DNA from: UBA2020 sp964551435
Lineage (GTDB): Bacteria; Pseudomonadota; Alphaproteobacteria; Micavibrionales; UBA2020
Reading direction: 5' to 3'
Length of the DNA: 64,000 nucleotides
Assembly (NCBI GenBank): GCA_964551435.1
Contig: CAZKBS010000002.1
Coordinates: 204,624-268,623 of the forward strand
In this document: piece by piece, positions 23,021 to 33,161 of the stretch
How positions within the stretch are numbered: the stretch's first letter is position 1
Layout: every line of letters starts with the position of its first letter
Made by a program: the position numbers and the translations under genes
Notes under the pieces: model-generated
Told to the model about the DNA's origin: nothing
What the model saw: only the letters and a program-made list of their open reading frames with translations
The model's database searches: none

Positions 23021-25030
23021 ATGTCCCCCGACCAGCCGGCAACGGCTGAAACCGTGGCAAGCGTAAAAGCAGCCCCCGCCGCCGATCCGGCGCAGCAGGC
23101 GCTTGTGGATGCGGCGCGCGAAGCCCTGCGCCTTGGAAAAAACAGCGAGGCCGAGCCATTGCTTGTCCGCGCCCTCTCCCTGCAGAAAACACCGGATGCG
23201 CTGGTGCAAATGGGTAAACTGGCCATTCGCAAATCCGGCCCCGCCGCAGGCATCCCCTATTGCGTCGAGGCACTGGAGATGGACCCGCTGTTCCATACCG
23301 CCCATATGACGCTGGCCGATGCCTGCTATCAGATGAACGAACCCCGCTGCCTTGCGCACGTCGCGATTGCCATGGCGATGGCGCCGCAGGAAAAACATTA
23401 CAAGGATAATTTCGTTACCTGTGCCATACGGTTCAAAGATTTCCCGCGCACAGGCGATGCGGTACTCGATGGCGCCGTGCGCAGCGCGGTGCTGGAGTGT
23501 TTTGCAACACCAGGGCTTATGCTATCGCCGCTACGATACCTATGGCTGTCGATTTTCTCGCAGGATGAAAACTACAGCAAATTTTATGAAGTCACCATCA
23601 GCAGCAGTGCGGAAGAAAAGCCATCACTGATAAAAAAAATATCCGGCCTGTATATGCCGCAGGACAAAAAATATATCGTTTTCAACAAAGCGAAATTCGA
23701 CGGACAAAAAGACCTCTCTGCGCTGAATTCTTTGTTTTTCCTCGAAGGGCTGCGGAACTTGCAAATTCCGCGCCTTGGTTTTGAAATGTTTTTGACGGCA
23801 CTGCGCGCGCGCTTGCTGACGCTACTGGGCAGCGGCGGCGTTGATGAAACGGCACGGATAGCGATTGCAGGGGCACTCGCCGTTTATAGTTTTGGCAGTG
23901 ATTTTATTCTGGATACCACACCGGCCGAAGAAGAAGCCGTCAAAAAACTCCGCCGCGATATCGAGACGGCAAAAGACCTCACGGCGCAGACGGAATCGCT
24001 TGCCGTATACGCCTGCTATGCCCCTTTGCATGCGCTGGCGAATGCAGGGGCCGTGCGTGCCGCATTCGAACAGCATCCAGACCTTGGCAGAATTGTCGCA
24101 GAAGATATCCGCGATCACGACAGGCTGGCACAGGCAAAATCGGTGCTGCAATCCATGAGCGACTTTGATAATGGCGTGTCTATACGCGTACGCGGTCAGT
24201 ACGAAGACTTTCCCTACCCCCGCTGGAAACACAAACCGCTATCATCCCGTGAGGCGCCGGCAGACCTGCTGCGCAAAATCGCAAAAGCGAAAATTCTTGT
24301 CGCGGGCTGCGGCACAGGGCAGGAAGCCGCCAGCGCCGCCGTCAGCTATCCGGATGCCGATATCGAAGCCATCGACCTCAGCACCGCGAGCCTTGCCTAT
24401 GCGGCGATGAAAACGTCCGAATTCGGGCTTCAGAATGTGCGTTTTCGCCATGGCGACATTCTGCACCTTGATTTTCCGGATGCGTATTTCGATGCGATTT
24501 CCTGTCATGGCGTTTTGCACCATATGGAAGATCCTGCTGCCGGATGGAAAAGCCTCGCACGTTGCCTGAAGCCCGGCGGCCTGATGCGCATCGCGCTATA
24601 CAGCGAAAGCGCGCGACGTGAATTCGCCGCCATACAGCGGATTATCAAAGAAAAAGGCATCGGCTCCTCCGCCAGCGAAATGAAACGCTTCCGCCGCGAC
24701 GCCGCACAAATACTGCCCCACGATCTTTACTGGAGCATGGTGACGCGTTCGAGTGACTACTACCAGCTGTCCTGCCTGCGCGACCTTCTGTTTCACGAAC
24801 AGGAACACCGCATGACGCTGCCGCAAATCGGCGGCATCATGAAAAACCTTGGCCTGTCGTTGATAGAGTTCAGCGTCGATGGCCAGACACGCGCGCAATA
24901 CCGCCAGATGTTCGGAACCACGCCCGAAACGATGGAAAACTGGCACAGCTTCGAAGAAAAAAATCCCGATACTTTCGGCGGCATGTACCAATTCTGGTGC
25001 AAAATGGACGGCCTCCGTCCCGCCGCCTGA
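23021..25030 (+). CDS. TPR-domain SAM-dependent methyltransferase
   Basis: A 669-residue two-part protein. The N-terminal part (about 20-125) looks like tetratricopeptide repeats (AREALRLGKNSEAEPLLVRA; VEALEMDPLFHTAHMTLADA). Before the enzyme domain is QYEDFPYPRWKHKP, a motif often seen in this protein group. The class I methyltransferase starts with motif I ILVAGCGTGQEA at about 424-435 and continues with DIEAIDLS, FRHGDILHLDF and CHGVLHHMEDP. The substrate is unknown; the TPR part suggests a protein target or complex. It starts 40 bases after AGAGGG and is monocistronic. Confidence 0.82.
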   Translation: MSPDQPATAETVASVKAAPAADPAQQALVDAAREALRLGKNSEAEPLLVRALSLQKTPDALVQMGKLAIRKSGPAAGIPYCVEALEMDPLFHTAHMTLADACYQMNEPRCLAHVAIAMAMAPQEKHYKDNFVTCAIRFKDFPRTGDAVLDGAVRSAVLECFATPGLMLSPLRYLWLSIFSQDENYSKFYEVTISSSAEEKPSLIKKISGLYMPQDKKYIVFNKAKFDGQKDLSALNSLFFLEGLRNLQIPRLGFEMFLTALRARLLTLLGSGGVDETARIAIAGALAVYSFGSDFILDTTPAEEEAVKKLRRDIETAKDLTAQTESLAVYACYAPLHALANAGAVRAAFEQHPDLGRIVAEDIRDHDRLAQAKSVLQSMSDFDNGVSIRVRGQYEDFPYPRWKHKPLSSREAPADLLRKIAKAKILVAGCGTGQEAASAAVSYPDADIEAIDLSTASLAYAAMKTSEFGLQNVRFRHGDILHLDFPDAYFDAISCHGVLHHMEDPAAGWKSLARCLKPGGLMRIALYSESARREFAAIQRIIKEKGIGSSASEMKRFRRDAAQILPHDLYWSMVTRSSDYYQLSCLRDLLFHEQEHRMTLPQIGGIMKNLGLSLIEFSVDGQTRAQYRQMFGTTPETMENWHSFEEKNPDTFGGMYQFWCKMDGLRPAA

Positions 25031-25074
25031 TACACCGCTTCATGAACAAAAACGATAATAAGGAGAAAAACAAC

Positions 25075-26502
25075 ATGACCTCACAAAGCGCAGCCCAGCA
25101 ATCAGACGATGTGAAAATCCGCGTCGAAACCGACTCCATGGGCGAAGTGGAAGTCCCCGCCGACAAATACTGGGGCGCGCAAACGCAGCGTTCCTTTGAA
25201 AACTTCAAAATCGGCACAGAGCGCATGCCCCTGCCGCTGGTGCGCGCGCTGGGCGTGCAGAAAAAGGCCGCTGCCCTTGCGAATATGGAACTCGGCGCCC
25301 TCGACAAGAAAATCGGCGCCGCCATCGTGCAGGCAGCCGAAGAAGTCATGGATGGCACGCTGAACGACCACTTCCCCCTTGTCGTCTGGCAGACCGGTTC
25401 GGGTACGCAGACCAACATGAACATCAACGAGGTTGTTTCCAACCGCGCGATTGAAATTCTGGGCGGTGAAATCGGCTCCAAAAAACCCGTGCATCCGAAC
25501 GACCACGTCAACTACGGCCAGTCGTCCAACGATACCTTCCCGACCGTGATGCATATCGCGGCGGTGGAGCAAATCCATCACGAACTCATCCCCGCGCTTG
25601 AACACCTGCATGCCGCACTGGATGCCAAGGCGCAGGCCTTCAAGGACATCATCAAAATCGGCCGCACGCATTTGCAGGACGCCACGCCCGTCACACTGGG
25701 GCAGGAATTCTCCGGCTATGCCATGCAGGTCAAATACGGCATCGAGCGCGTAAAGGCCGGCCTGCCCCGCCTGTCGCAGCTGGCGCAGGGCGGTACCGCC
25801 GTCGGCACGGGCCTGAACTGCAAAAAAGGCTTCGCCGAACTGTTCGCGCAAAAAGTATCGCAAATCACCGATATCCCCTTCACCACGGCGGAAAACAAAT
25901 TCGAAGCCATGGCGGCGCATGATGCGATTGTGGAATCTTCGGGCGCGCTGAATACCATCGCCTGCTCGCTGATGAAAATCGCCAATGACGTGCGTTTGCT
26001 CGGCTCCGGCCCGCGCTGCGGCATCGGCGAAATCAGCCTGCCGGAGAACGAACCTGGCTCCTCCATCATGCCGGGCAAGGTCAACCCGACGCAGTCCGAA
26101 GCGCTGACCATGGTCTGCGCGCAAATCATGGGCAACCACACCACGGTTTCCATCGCCGGTTCGAACGGCCATTTCGAACTGAACGTGTTCAAGCCCGTGA
26201 TGATCTACAACCTGCTGCAATCCATCCGCCTGCTGGCGGATGCGGCGCGCAGCTTCACCGACAACTGCGTCGTCGGCATCGAGCCGAACCGCGAGCGGAT
26301 CAACAAACTGCTCAACGAAAGCCTGATGCTGGTCACGTCGCTGAACCCCGTCATCGGTTACGACAACGCGGCCAAAATCGCCAAGCACGCCCATAAAACG
26401 GGCGGCACGCTGAAAGACGCGGCGATTGAACTCAAGCTTCTTTCCGCCGAGGAATTCGACAAGGCCGTGAAGCCGGAAACCATGATTGGCCCGCGCGATT
26501 AA
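25075..26502 (+). CDS. fumC: Class II fumarate hydratase
   Basis: A 475-residue iron-independent fumarase of the TCA cycle. The family signature is GSSIMPGKVNP (about 343-353). Other blocks: WGAQTQRS, TGSGTQTNMN, HPNDHVN, GRTHLQDATPVTLGQEFSGY, and the C-terminal KTGGTLKDAAIELK. The frame opens at 24997, but ATG 25075 has AAGGAGAAAAACAAC upstream and gives the standard N-terminus. About 12 residues longer at the N-terminus than E. coli FumC. Confidence 0.97.
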   Translation: MTSQSAAQQSDDVKIRVETDSMGEVEVPADKYWGAQTQRSFENFKIGTERMPLPLVRALGVQKKAAALANMELGALDKKIGAAIVQAAEEVMDGTLNDHFPLVVWQTGSGTQTNMNINEVVSNRAIEILGGEIGSKKPVHPNDHVNYGQSSNDTFPTVMHIAAVEQIHHELIPALEHLHAALDAKAQAFKDIIKIGRTHLQDATPVTLGQEFSGYAMQVKYGIERVKAGLPRLSQLAQGGTAVGTGLNCKKGFAELFAQKVSQITDIPFTTAENKFEAMAAHDAIVESSGALNTIACSLMKIANDVRLLGSGPRCGIGEISLPENEPGSSIMPGKVNPTQSEALTMVCAQIMGNHTTVSIAGSNGHFELNVFKPVMIYNLLQSIRLLADAARSFTDNCVVGIEPNRERINKLLNESLMLVTSLNPVIGYDNAAKIAKHAHKTGGTLKDAAIELKLLSAEEFDKAVKPETMIGPRD

Positions 26503-26524
26503 TTCGACGACGCCGGATTACGCA

Positions 26525-26555
26525 AAAAGCGCCGCCCGCAAGGCGGCGCTTTTTT
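26525..26555 (+). terminator. Rho-independent terminator of fumC
   Basis: AAGCGCCGCC (26527-26536) pairs with GGCGGCGCTT (26542-26551), loop CGCAA, followed by T to 26555. It lies 25 bases after the fumC stop. Confidence 0.9.
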
Positions 26556-26678
26556 ATGGGAGATACTTTTCACCACAAAGTGACTACATTTTTTAATACA
26601 CATGCGGTACAATGACACCGTATGGGAGAAACAGGGCCTGCATCATCCTGCGCTCCCGCCGATCAGAAAGGAACTTCG

Positions 26679-26900
26679 ATGCCCCATCGTTTATCACAAA
26701 AACATTCCATCACCGTCGCCGGACACCGCACCAGCATCACGCTGGAACAAGCTTTCTGGGACAGCCTCAAGGAAATTGCCGAAGAAAAAGGTGTTTCCAT
26801 CAACGGGCTGATCGCCGGAATTGACTCCGACCACCCCGACAACCTGTCGAGTGCCCTGCGCGTTTTCATCCTCGAACATTACAAGCAAAAACGCGCATAA
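26679..26900 (+). CDS. Ribbon-helix-helix domain protein
   Basis: A 73-residue protein of the RHH_4 type found in alphaproteobacteria. The N-terminal strand is SITVAGHRTSITLEQAFW (about 10-27), followed by LKEIAEEKGVSINGLIAGID and SALRVFILEHY. Such proteins are usually DNA-binding dimers. ATG 26679 is chosen because AAAGGAACTTCG precedes it and homologues begin there; a TACAAT box lies at 26608-26613. Convergent with asmA 9 bases away. The target is unknown. Confidence 0.82.
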   Translation: MPHRLSQKHSITVAGHRTSITLEQAFWDSLKEIAEEKGVSINGLIAGIDSDHPDNLSSALRVFILEHYKQKRA

Positions 26901-26909
26901 AGCGCGCGC

Positions 26910-29900
26910 TTATTGCCCCAGCCTGTCGAGAATACCGCCAATCGGGTTATCCGCTGGCGCCGTATCGGGCGTTGGCGCACCGGTTGCCGCATCATCTGCG
27001 GGCGCGGGCTGCGGCGGCAATGCGGGTTGTGTCTCGGGCGCGACTATATCGGCAGGCGGCGGGGAGAGACTTTCTTCCTCGACCGGCAATATCTCCCGCG
27101 TCAAATCCTCTTCACCCGTTTCATCGGGCGGCGGCGGCACACCTTCGGGCGGTACCGACAAATAACCGGGCGGCAGCATTTCGGCGTCTTCGCCCATCGG
27201 TGCGGTTTCGACGGCAGGCAATGCTTCGGCAGGTTCGACCACCACAGGCATACGCGCCTGCGCGAAAGCCGTCAGCGGTTTCGCGTCAAATCGCAAATCC
27301 GGCGCCGATGTCACATCGCCTGCGCGGGTAATTTCCAGCGGGTCGAGATCGCGCAGCGCTTTGAGCGTCAGGAAAGCCTTGATATCGTATTTTGCCGCCG
27401 CCGTATCGAGCGTACCGTCGACCTTCATACTGCTGTCGGCGTTATTCAGTGACAGGCTTTTCAGTGTCACGATGTTTCCTTCGCGCGTGAAATCGATATT
27501 CACATCGCTATAGCTGGCGGCCCCGCTGCGCAGGGTTTTATGCGCCATGGTTGCCAGATCTTGCGGCGCGCCTTTCAGTGTATCGAGATAGGCAGCCAGC
27601 GCGGCAGGGTCGAACCCCTGCACATCAAGGCGCGGCAGGCTGAGCGCGAACACACCCGCGATATCGCCGAAGGTGGTTTTATCTTGTGCCTTTGCGGTGA
27701 TATCAAAGGTCATATCCCCCTCGTCCGCCGTCAGGCCGACGATGCCGTGCGGGATTTGCAGGGGACGGAAAGATTTGATATCGCCGTCCAGCTTCGCCGT
27801 CCATTGACGGTTTTCATCGCGCGTCAGCGCGCCGCGCGTCTGCGCCGTGCCGCCCCAAACTCCGGCCTTGAGGGCGCGGATATCGATTTTCGACGACGTG
27901 ACCGTCATATCTGTATCCAGCGTTTGCAGGGCAATCCCGCGCACCTCGGCCTTATCCGCCCGCAATTTAAGCGTCAGCGGCACGCTCTGGCGGATATCCG
28001 CCGCGAGCCAGCGGTCGAATTGCGCCGTGCTGCTGCGCAAATCGGCGGTGATGCCTTTGTCATTTTTCTCGGCGCGGCCGCTGGTGACGGCGTCTTTGAC
28101 GCTCAGGCGCAGTCCGTCCAGCACATAGGCATTATCATCACCCGTCACATCCGCAGACAGTACGGCTGCGCCCACGGGGCTGACAAGACGGTCAATATCC
28201 ATCCCCATCAGCGCAAGAAGCCCCTGACTGTCGGGCATCGACAGCACCAGATTGCGCGGGCCATCGGCCACGGGCTTTTTGATATCCACCGTACCGCCGC
28301 GGAAACCGCCCGCAAGGCTATAGGTATTCTGCCCGCCGCTGCGGCGCCAGCTGCCCTGCACATCCATCGGCGCGGCGGTATTGAGCGGCATCGGCCATAC
28401 AAACCCCGCAAGCTTGCCCGCCCCTGCCGCATCGCCGGTCTTAAGCGAGAAATCGAGCGCCGCCGTCTCGGCAGCCTCCGGCGGCCAGGACGAAAAATTG
28501 CCCGACAGCGCAAATGTATTATCCGCGCCATAGCTGCCGGAGAATTTTTCAATCCGGATATCGCCCGCGGCAGCGGCGGCTTTCAGAACGATATTGTTAA
28601 AATCGGTTTCGGCAAAACGCTGCGCCCCCGCCGTGATATCGATATCGTTACCGGCGGCGAATAGGGCGGTCATCAAGGCCGCGCGCTGCTCCGCCGCCAT
28701 CTCGCCCCATGACAGGCCGGAGAGGTTGAGGCGCGCCTCCATCTCCTTGTTCGCAAAATTGACTACGCCGCCCGCTTTGCCGTCAGCCCCCGAAGACGCA
28801 TTGAAATTATACAAACTGACACGGTCAGGACGGATATCCAGATTGCCGTCCAGTTTTACATCCTGAACGGGAATATTCGGCAAGAGAGCCGCCGCGGCCG
28901 GCGGCAAAATCGCCGCATAGGTTTTTGCAAAACCGGCCATATCGGCGGTGGAAAAACTGACCTTGAAACTCTGCGTTTGCTGCTGCGGGCGAACAGTGCC
29001 TTCGGCATCAAATTGCGTTTTTCCGGCAAGGCGCGCCTTCAGCGATTTAAGCTGCCAGAAATCGGCCTCGCTTTGCGCCGACAGTTTTATTTCAGGGATT
29101 CGCTGGCCGCGCCAGAGCGCATCCTGCGCCGTCAGCGCTATTTTCGCGCGCATCCCGCTGGGCAGCGCGGGCTCTGCGTCCTGCTTGCCGCCTATCGGCA
29201 AATGTTCCAGTTTCATATCGACGGACAGCTGGGGGATTTCCATGGGCGGACGGCTCAGGGATACCGTACCCGACAGCTTGCCGTTCTTGCCGCTACGGCC
29301 TTCGATATCGCTCAGCGTCAATTCTCCGGGGCGCATAGACAGTTTTGCATTTACGGTCATATCCTGCTGCAGCCAAACAGGCGCGGTCAGGAATTCCTGC
29401 GTGAACAGGCTGGCGGGCGCGCCCTGTTCCATGACGATATCACCTTCATAAAATGCACCTTCGGCATTTTTGCCTATCGCGCCCTTCAGCGATAGCTGGG
29501 GTAGTTTTTCGAGCGGCTGGAACAGCACCGACAGCAGCATGCCTTGATCCGCCGCAAGACCGCTTGTCGCCTCGACATTCACCGGCACATCGCGGAAACG
29601 CATATCGCCGACAATCTTGTAAGGCCCGCGCAAGCTGGGTGCCGCCACCGACAGGTTCAGATGTTCAAGTGCCATATCGACGCCGGATGACGCCTGCACA
29701 TAGCGGATACGTCCGCCCTTCAGCGTGACATCCTTCAGCGTAATCGCATCGCCCTGACTGCCGAAAACAAACGGCTTGCGGGCCGCATCGCCCTGCATCA
29801 GGCCCTGCCAGCTGGCGCGTCCGTCGGCGAGCACTTCCAGCACCAGCTCGGGTTCGACCAGATGGATTTTTTCAATCTCGATATGCCCTTCCAACAAGGG

Positions 29901-30185
29901 CTTGAAGCGGACTTTTGCCTCCAGCTGTTTCAGCTTCAACAAATAGGGAGACTTCGCGCCCTCGATAGAAGACACCGTAACGTCCGTCACCGACATCTGC
30001 GGATTGGGCAGCAGGCGCAGCACAATATCGCCGCCGATTTTAACGTCGCGCTGCAAATAGGCAGCGGCATGAACAGCCAGCGTATCTTTGTGCTTGTTCC
30101 AGTCGATAAAGTTCGGCACCACCAGCAAAAGCGCCAGCGCCACCAGCATCAATACGAACAATCCGGCGACGATACGCTTCATCAT
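26910..30185 (-). CDS. AsmA-family inner-membrane/periplasmic protein
   Basis: A 1091-residue AsmA-like protein. One N-terminal membrane helix (MMKRIVAGLFVLMLVALALLLVV) is followed by the typical FIDWNKHKDTLAVHAAAYLQ and IEKIHLVEPELVLE (about 105-118); the rest is a long repetitive beta-rich body ending near residue 1000, plus a Pro/Ala-rich tail. AsmA and its larger relatives are thought to form bridge-like conduits for phospholipid movement to the outer membrane. It overlaps lpxB by 4 bases, so it is translated with the lipid A genes, which fits a role in outer-membrane lipid balance. Confidence 0.88.
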   Translation of the reverse strand: MMKRIVAGLFVLMLVALALLLVVPNFIDWNKHKDTLAVHAAAYLQRDVKIGGDIVLRLLPNPQMSVTDVTVSSIEGAKSPYLLKLKQLEAKVRFKPLLEGHIEIEKIHLVEPELVLEVLADGRASWQGLMQGDAARKPFVFGSQGDAITLKDVTLKGGRIRYVQASSGVDMALEHLNLSVAAPSLRGPYKIVGDMRFRDVPVNVEATSGLAADQGMLLSVLFQPLEKLPQLSLKGAIGKNAEGAFYEGDIVMEQGAPASLFTQEFLTAPVWLQQDMTVNAKLSMRPGELTLSDIEGRSGKNGKLSGTVSLSRPPMEIPQLSVDMKLEHLPIGGKQDAEPALPSGMRAKIALTAQDALWRGQRIPEIKLSAQSEADFWQLKSLKARLAGKTQFDAEGTVRPQQQTQSFKVSFSTADMAGFAKTYAAILPPAAAALLPNIPVQDVKLDGNLDIRPDRVSLYNFNASSGADGKAGGVVNFANKEMEARLNLSGLSWGEMAAEQRAALMTALFAAGNDIDITAGAQRFAETDFNNIVLKAAAAAGDIRIEKFSGSYGADNTFALSGNFSSWPPEAAETAALDFSLKTGDAAGAGKLAGFVWPMPLNTAAPMDVQGSWRRSGGQNTYSLAGGFRGGTVDIKKPVADGPRNLVLSMPDSQGLLALMGMDIDRLVSPVGAAVLSADVTGDDNAYVLDGLRLSVKDAVTSGRAEKNDKGITADLRSSTAQFDRWLAADIRQSVPLTLKLRADKAEVRGIALQTLDTDMTVTSSKIDIRALKAGVWGGTAQTRGALTRDENRQWTAKLDGDIKSFRPLQIPHGIVGLTADEGDMTFDITAKAQDKTTFGDIAGVFALSLPRLDVQGFDPAALAAYLDTLKGAPQDLATMAHKTLRSGAASYSDVNIDFTREGNIVTLKSLSLNNADSSMKVDGTLDTAAAKYDIKAFLTLKALRDLDPLEITRAGDVTSAPDLRFDAKPLTAFAQARMPVVVEPAEALPAVETAPMGEDAEMLPPGYLSVPPEGVPPPPDETGEEDLTREILPVEEESLSPPPADIVAPETQPALPPQPAPADDAATGAPTPDTAPADNPIGGILDRLGQ

Positions 30186-31420
30186 GGGACGGCAGCCCCT
30201 TTTCTTAACTGGCTTTTTTCGACAACCTCAATGACCGCTTCGGCCGCACGGAGACTGGGAGTCTTGGGATCGCCAAGACCGATTTTAATCAACGCCTCGC
30301 GGAAATCCATCAGCTGCTGGCTGCGTGCCTCGCGGTCATCCATCAGGCGCAGAAGTGCGCGCGACATGGGTTGCGGCTCGCACTCCTCCAGCAGCAACTC
30401 CGGCACCACAGGGCGGCGGAGCAGAATGTTGATAAGGTTGACGTAAGGCGTTTTAACCAGATGTTTCGCCACCCACGCCGACATCGGATTAAGCTTATAG
30501 GCGATAATGTGCGGTGTATCGGCCAAGGCGAGTTCCAGCGTGACCGTACCCGAAGCCGCGAGCGCCGCCGTCCCTGCCGAAAAGCTGTCGTATTTATCCT
30601 GATCATCGGTAACGACGATGGGGTTGATGCCTTTTCCTACGAAAAACTTTTCGATATGCGGCTTCAGATGCGCCAGCGTCGGGATAACAATCACGGCCTG
30701 ATGGCGGTGGCGCAGCACAATGTCCGCTGTTTCGCTGAACTTGTCGAGAAGACGGCTCAGCTCGCTCATACGGCTGCCGGGCAGCATGCAGAACACAGGT
30801 TGGTTGGCCTTCAGGCCGTATTTATCGCGGAAACGGTTGGCATCGCCGCGGCTGTCGATTTTTTCAACCACCGGATGGCCGACAAACGTCGCATCGAGAC
30901 CGTGACGCGTGAAATATGGCGGTTCGAACGGCAAAAGCGTGAGGATGTGATCGAGGAATTTCGCTACCTTTTCCGCACGCTTGGGACGCCACGCCCAGAC
31001 GCTGGGGGCGACGTAATGAATGCAGGGAATATCGCGGCTGCGCGCCTTGACTTGTTTGACGACACGGAAACAGAAATCAGGGCTGTCAATGGTGACCAGC
31101 GCATGCGGCTTGATGTCCAGAACAGCTTTGCGGGTCTGGCGGATGCGCGACATGATTTTAAACAAACGCGGCAGAACTTCGGCCAGTCCCATGACGGAAA
31201 GCTCTTCCATCGGAAACAGGCTTTCCATGCCCTGTGCCTGCATGTTTTTGCCGCCGACGCCAAAAAAACGCACATCGGGCCGTTCGGATTTAATGGCGCG
31301 CATCAGGTTCGCGCCCAGAAGATCGCCCGACGCCTCGCCCGCGATCAGAAAAATGCGCAGCGGTTCTTTGACTGCGGTTTTCGGCGCATCTTCGTCAATC
31401 ATGCCGAGAATATCCGTCAT
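30182..31420 (-). CDS. lpxB: Lipid-A-disaccharide synthase
   Basis: A 412-residue GT19 glycosyltransferase joining UDP-2,3-diacylglucosamine to lipid X. IFLIAGEASGDLLGANLM (about 23-40) is the family start; HYVAPSVWAWRPKRAEK (about 140-156), MLPGSRMSEL and ASGTVTLELAL are typical of the donor-binding half. Its ATG overlaps the end of lpxI and its stop overlaps asmA. The first 20 residues are a short extension absent in E. coli. Confidence 0.96.
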   Translation of the reverse strand: MTDILGMIDEDAPKTAVKEPLRIFLIAGEASGDLLGANLMRAIKSERPDVRFFGVGGKNMQAQGMESLFPMEELSVMGLAEVLPRLFKIMSRIRQTRKAVLDIKPHALVTIDSPDFCFRVVKQVKARSRDIPCIHYVAPSVWAWRPKRAEKVAKFLDHILTLLPFEPPYFTRHGLDATFVGHPVVEKIDSRGDANRFRDKYGLKANQPVFCMLPGSRMSELSRLLDKFSETADIVLRHRHQAVIVIPTLAHLKPHIEKFFVGKGINPIVVTDDQDKYDSFSAGTAALAASGTVTLELALADTPHIIAYKLNPMSAWVAKHLVKTPYVNLINILLRRPVVPELLLEECEPQPMSRALLRLMDDREARSQQLMDFREALIKIGLGDPKTPSLRAAEAVIEVVEKSQLRKGAAVP

Positions 31421-32229
31421 GCGGTAAACCCTTCGATAAACAGGCCAAGGCTGTCCGCCGCGGCAATCACTTCGTCACGGTCAAGAAGGATAGAAGCCCC
31501 CGCCTCGACCGCAATGCCGGACAGGCCCGCTTCATAGGCGCGGCGCACGGTGCGCAGACCAATCGCGGGCAGATCAATACGGCGGTCCTGCTGCGGTTTG
31601 CATGATTTGACCAGAACGCCGCCAATACCCTGACGGCGATGCTTGCGGCACCGCGCGAGAAGATTATCCGTCCCCTCCACGGCTTCGATAGCAATCACAA
31701 TCCCCTGCTGCACCACCGCCGCTTGCCCGACGTCAAGTGCGCCGAGAGTTTTCGTGACCTTGATGCCGAAATCGCGGTCGATGCAATTCTGCTCCCCAGG
31801 CTGGACACGACCGAGCACACCGGCCGCGGTAATCAGCGCAGGTTCGATGTCATGCGCGCCCACAATCCGGAAGCCTTCTTTTTCCAGCTCGTCCACGACC
31901 GCGCGCAGCAGCGCGTCATCGCCAAAGGCCGCCGCGCCCAGACGTGCAAAAACCTTGAGCGTACGCAAATCGGGGCGCATTTCGCGCAGCGACGGGCGGC
32001 GAATAGCGCCCGCCATCACCAGCGTATCGACATTATTTTTCTTGAGAAGTTCAATCGCGTCATTCGTCGCGCCGAGTTTTGTCCAGCCGTGCGGCACGCC
32101 GGACATCAGGCCATCTTCGGTCTGGCCGCGGAACCCCAGCACGAAGAAATCACGGCCGTCCCTGCGACACGCCTCGATGAGTCTGCTGGGGAGCCCGCCG
32201 CTCCCCGCTATAATACCGAGGCACGACAT
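31417..32229 (-). CDS. lpxI: UDP-2,3-diacylglucosamine pyrophosphatase LpxI
   Basis: A 270-residue LpxI, the alphaproteobacterial alternative to LpxH, which hydrolyses UDP-2,3-diacylglucosamine to lipid X. It begins CLGIIAGSGGLPSRLIEACR and contains MAGAIRRPSLREMRPD (about 72-87) and GVLVKSCKPQQDRRIDLPAIG. No lpxH gene is seen. It starts 3 bases after the lpxA stop and overlaps lpxB by 4 bases. Confidence 0.93.
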   Translation of the reverse strand: MSCLGIIAGSGGLPSRLIEACRRDGRDFFVLGFRGQTEDGLMSGVPHGWTKLGATNDAIELLKKNNVDTLVMAGAIRRPSLREMRPDLRTLKVFARLGAAAFGDDALLRAVVDELEKEGFRIVGAHDIEPALITAAGVLGRVQPGEQNCIDRDFGIKVTKTLGALDVGQAAVVQQGIVIAIEAVEGTDNLLARCRKHRRQGIGGVLVKSCKPQQDRRIDLPAIGLRTVRRAYEAGLSGIAVEAGASILLDRDEVIAAADSLGLFIEGFTA

Positions 32230-32232
32230 GGT

Positions 32233-33039
32233 TTAACCGTTGGCAGCGGATTTGGGCTGAAGAACCGAGCGGCCTTCTTTCGCGCGAATGAATTCGATCA
32301 TGCGCATGACGGCCTGTTCGCCGCCGAAATCATTGGCGACGGTATTGATGCGTTCGGCCAGCGTACCGTTATTATCGAACAGCTGGCGGAAGGCCTTCAT
32401 CAGCACCTGCACCTGATCCTTGGTGAAGCCGCGGCGTTCAAGGCCGACGTAATTCAGGCCCGCCAGATGCGCACGCTCCCCCTTCACAAGGCCGTAGGGA
32501 ATGACATCGTATTCAACGCCCGACATGCCGCCGATCATGGCGAAGGGGCCGATGCGCACGAATTGATGAACAGCGGCAAGGCCGCCGATGATGGCGAAAT
32601 CGCCCACTTCGACGTGACCGGCCAGCGTTGCGTTGTTGGCAAGAATAACGTTATTACCGACAACGCAGTCATGCGCCACATGCGATGCCGTCATGAACAG
32701 GCAGTTGTCGCCGACGACGGTTTTCATCTTGTCGCCTTCGGTGCCGGGGTTCATGGTCACGTGTTCGCGGATTTTGCAGCGTGCGCCGATAATGAGTTCG
32801 GATTTTTCGCCTTTGAATTTCAAATCCTGCGGCGCGGAGCCGAGGGAGGCAAAAGGCCATACAATCGTTTCATCGCCAATCGTGGTGTAGCCATCGACAA
32901 CGACATGCGCTTTCAGCTCGACGCCGCGGCCGAGCTTGACATTCGGGCCGACCACGCAATAAGGGCCGATTTTGCAATCGTCGCCGATGATGGCGCCGTC
33001 TTCGATGATGGCGGTTTTGTGAATAACGGCCTGTGCCAT
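32233..33039 (-). CDS. lpxA: UDP-N-acetylglucosamine acyltransferase
   Basis: A 268-residue first enzyme of lipid A synthesis, acylating UDP-GlcNAc at O-3. The left-handed beta-helix hexapeptide repeats are plain (AIIEDGAIIGDDCKIGPYCV). The active-site region is HVAHDCVVGNNVILANN with the catalytic histidine. The C-terminal helical part has GLVKGERAHLAGLNYVGLER (about 186-205). It is separated from fabZ by a terminator-like hairpin, so it may have its own promoter. Confidence 0.97.
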   Translation of the reverse strand: MAQAVIHKTAIIEDGAIIGDDCKIGPYCVVGPNVKLGRGVELKAHVVVDGYTTIGDETIVWPFASLGSAPQDLKFKGEKSELIIGARCKIREHVTMNPGTEGDKMKTVVGDNCLFMTASHVAHDCVVGNNVILANNATLAGHVEVGDFAIIGGLAAVHQFVRIGPFAMIGGMSGVEYDVIPYGLVKGERAHLAGLNYVGLERRGFTKDQVQVLMKAFRQLFDNNGTLAERINTVANDFGGEQAVMRMIEFIRAKEGRSVLQPKSAANG

Positions 33040-33132
33040 GAATATACTCTCCGTACGCGCAGCGGTTTACGATAAGATATTGATAGCAAAACGGAATTTC
33101 ATAGCCAAATCACGCTGTGTGACAGTCTGTGA

Positions 33133-33161
33133 CAAAAACCCCAGCAAAATGCGGGTTTTGG
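33133..33161 (-). terminator. Terminator-like hairpin between fabZ and lpxA
   Basis: On the minus strand AAAACCC is followed by an 11-base loop region and GGGTTTT with extra T, so the stem contains its own T-run. It lies in the 133-base gap between the fabZ stop and lpxA start, the longest gap inside the envelope cluster. It may be an attenuator. Confidence 0.5.
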
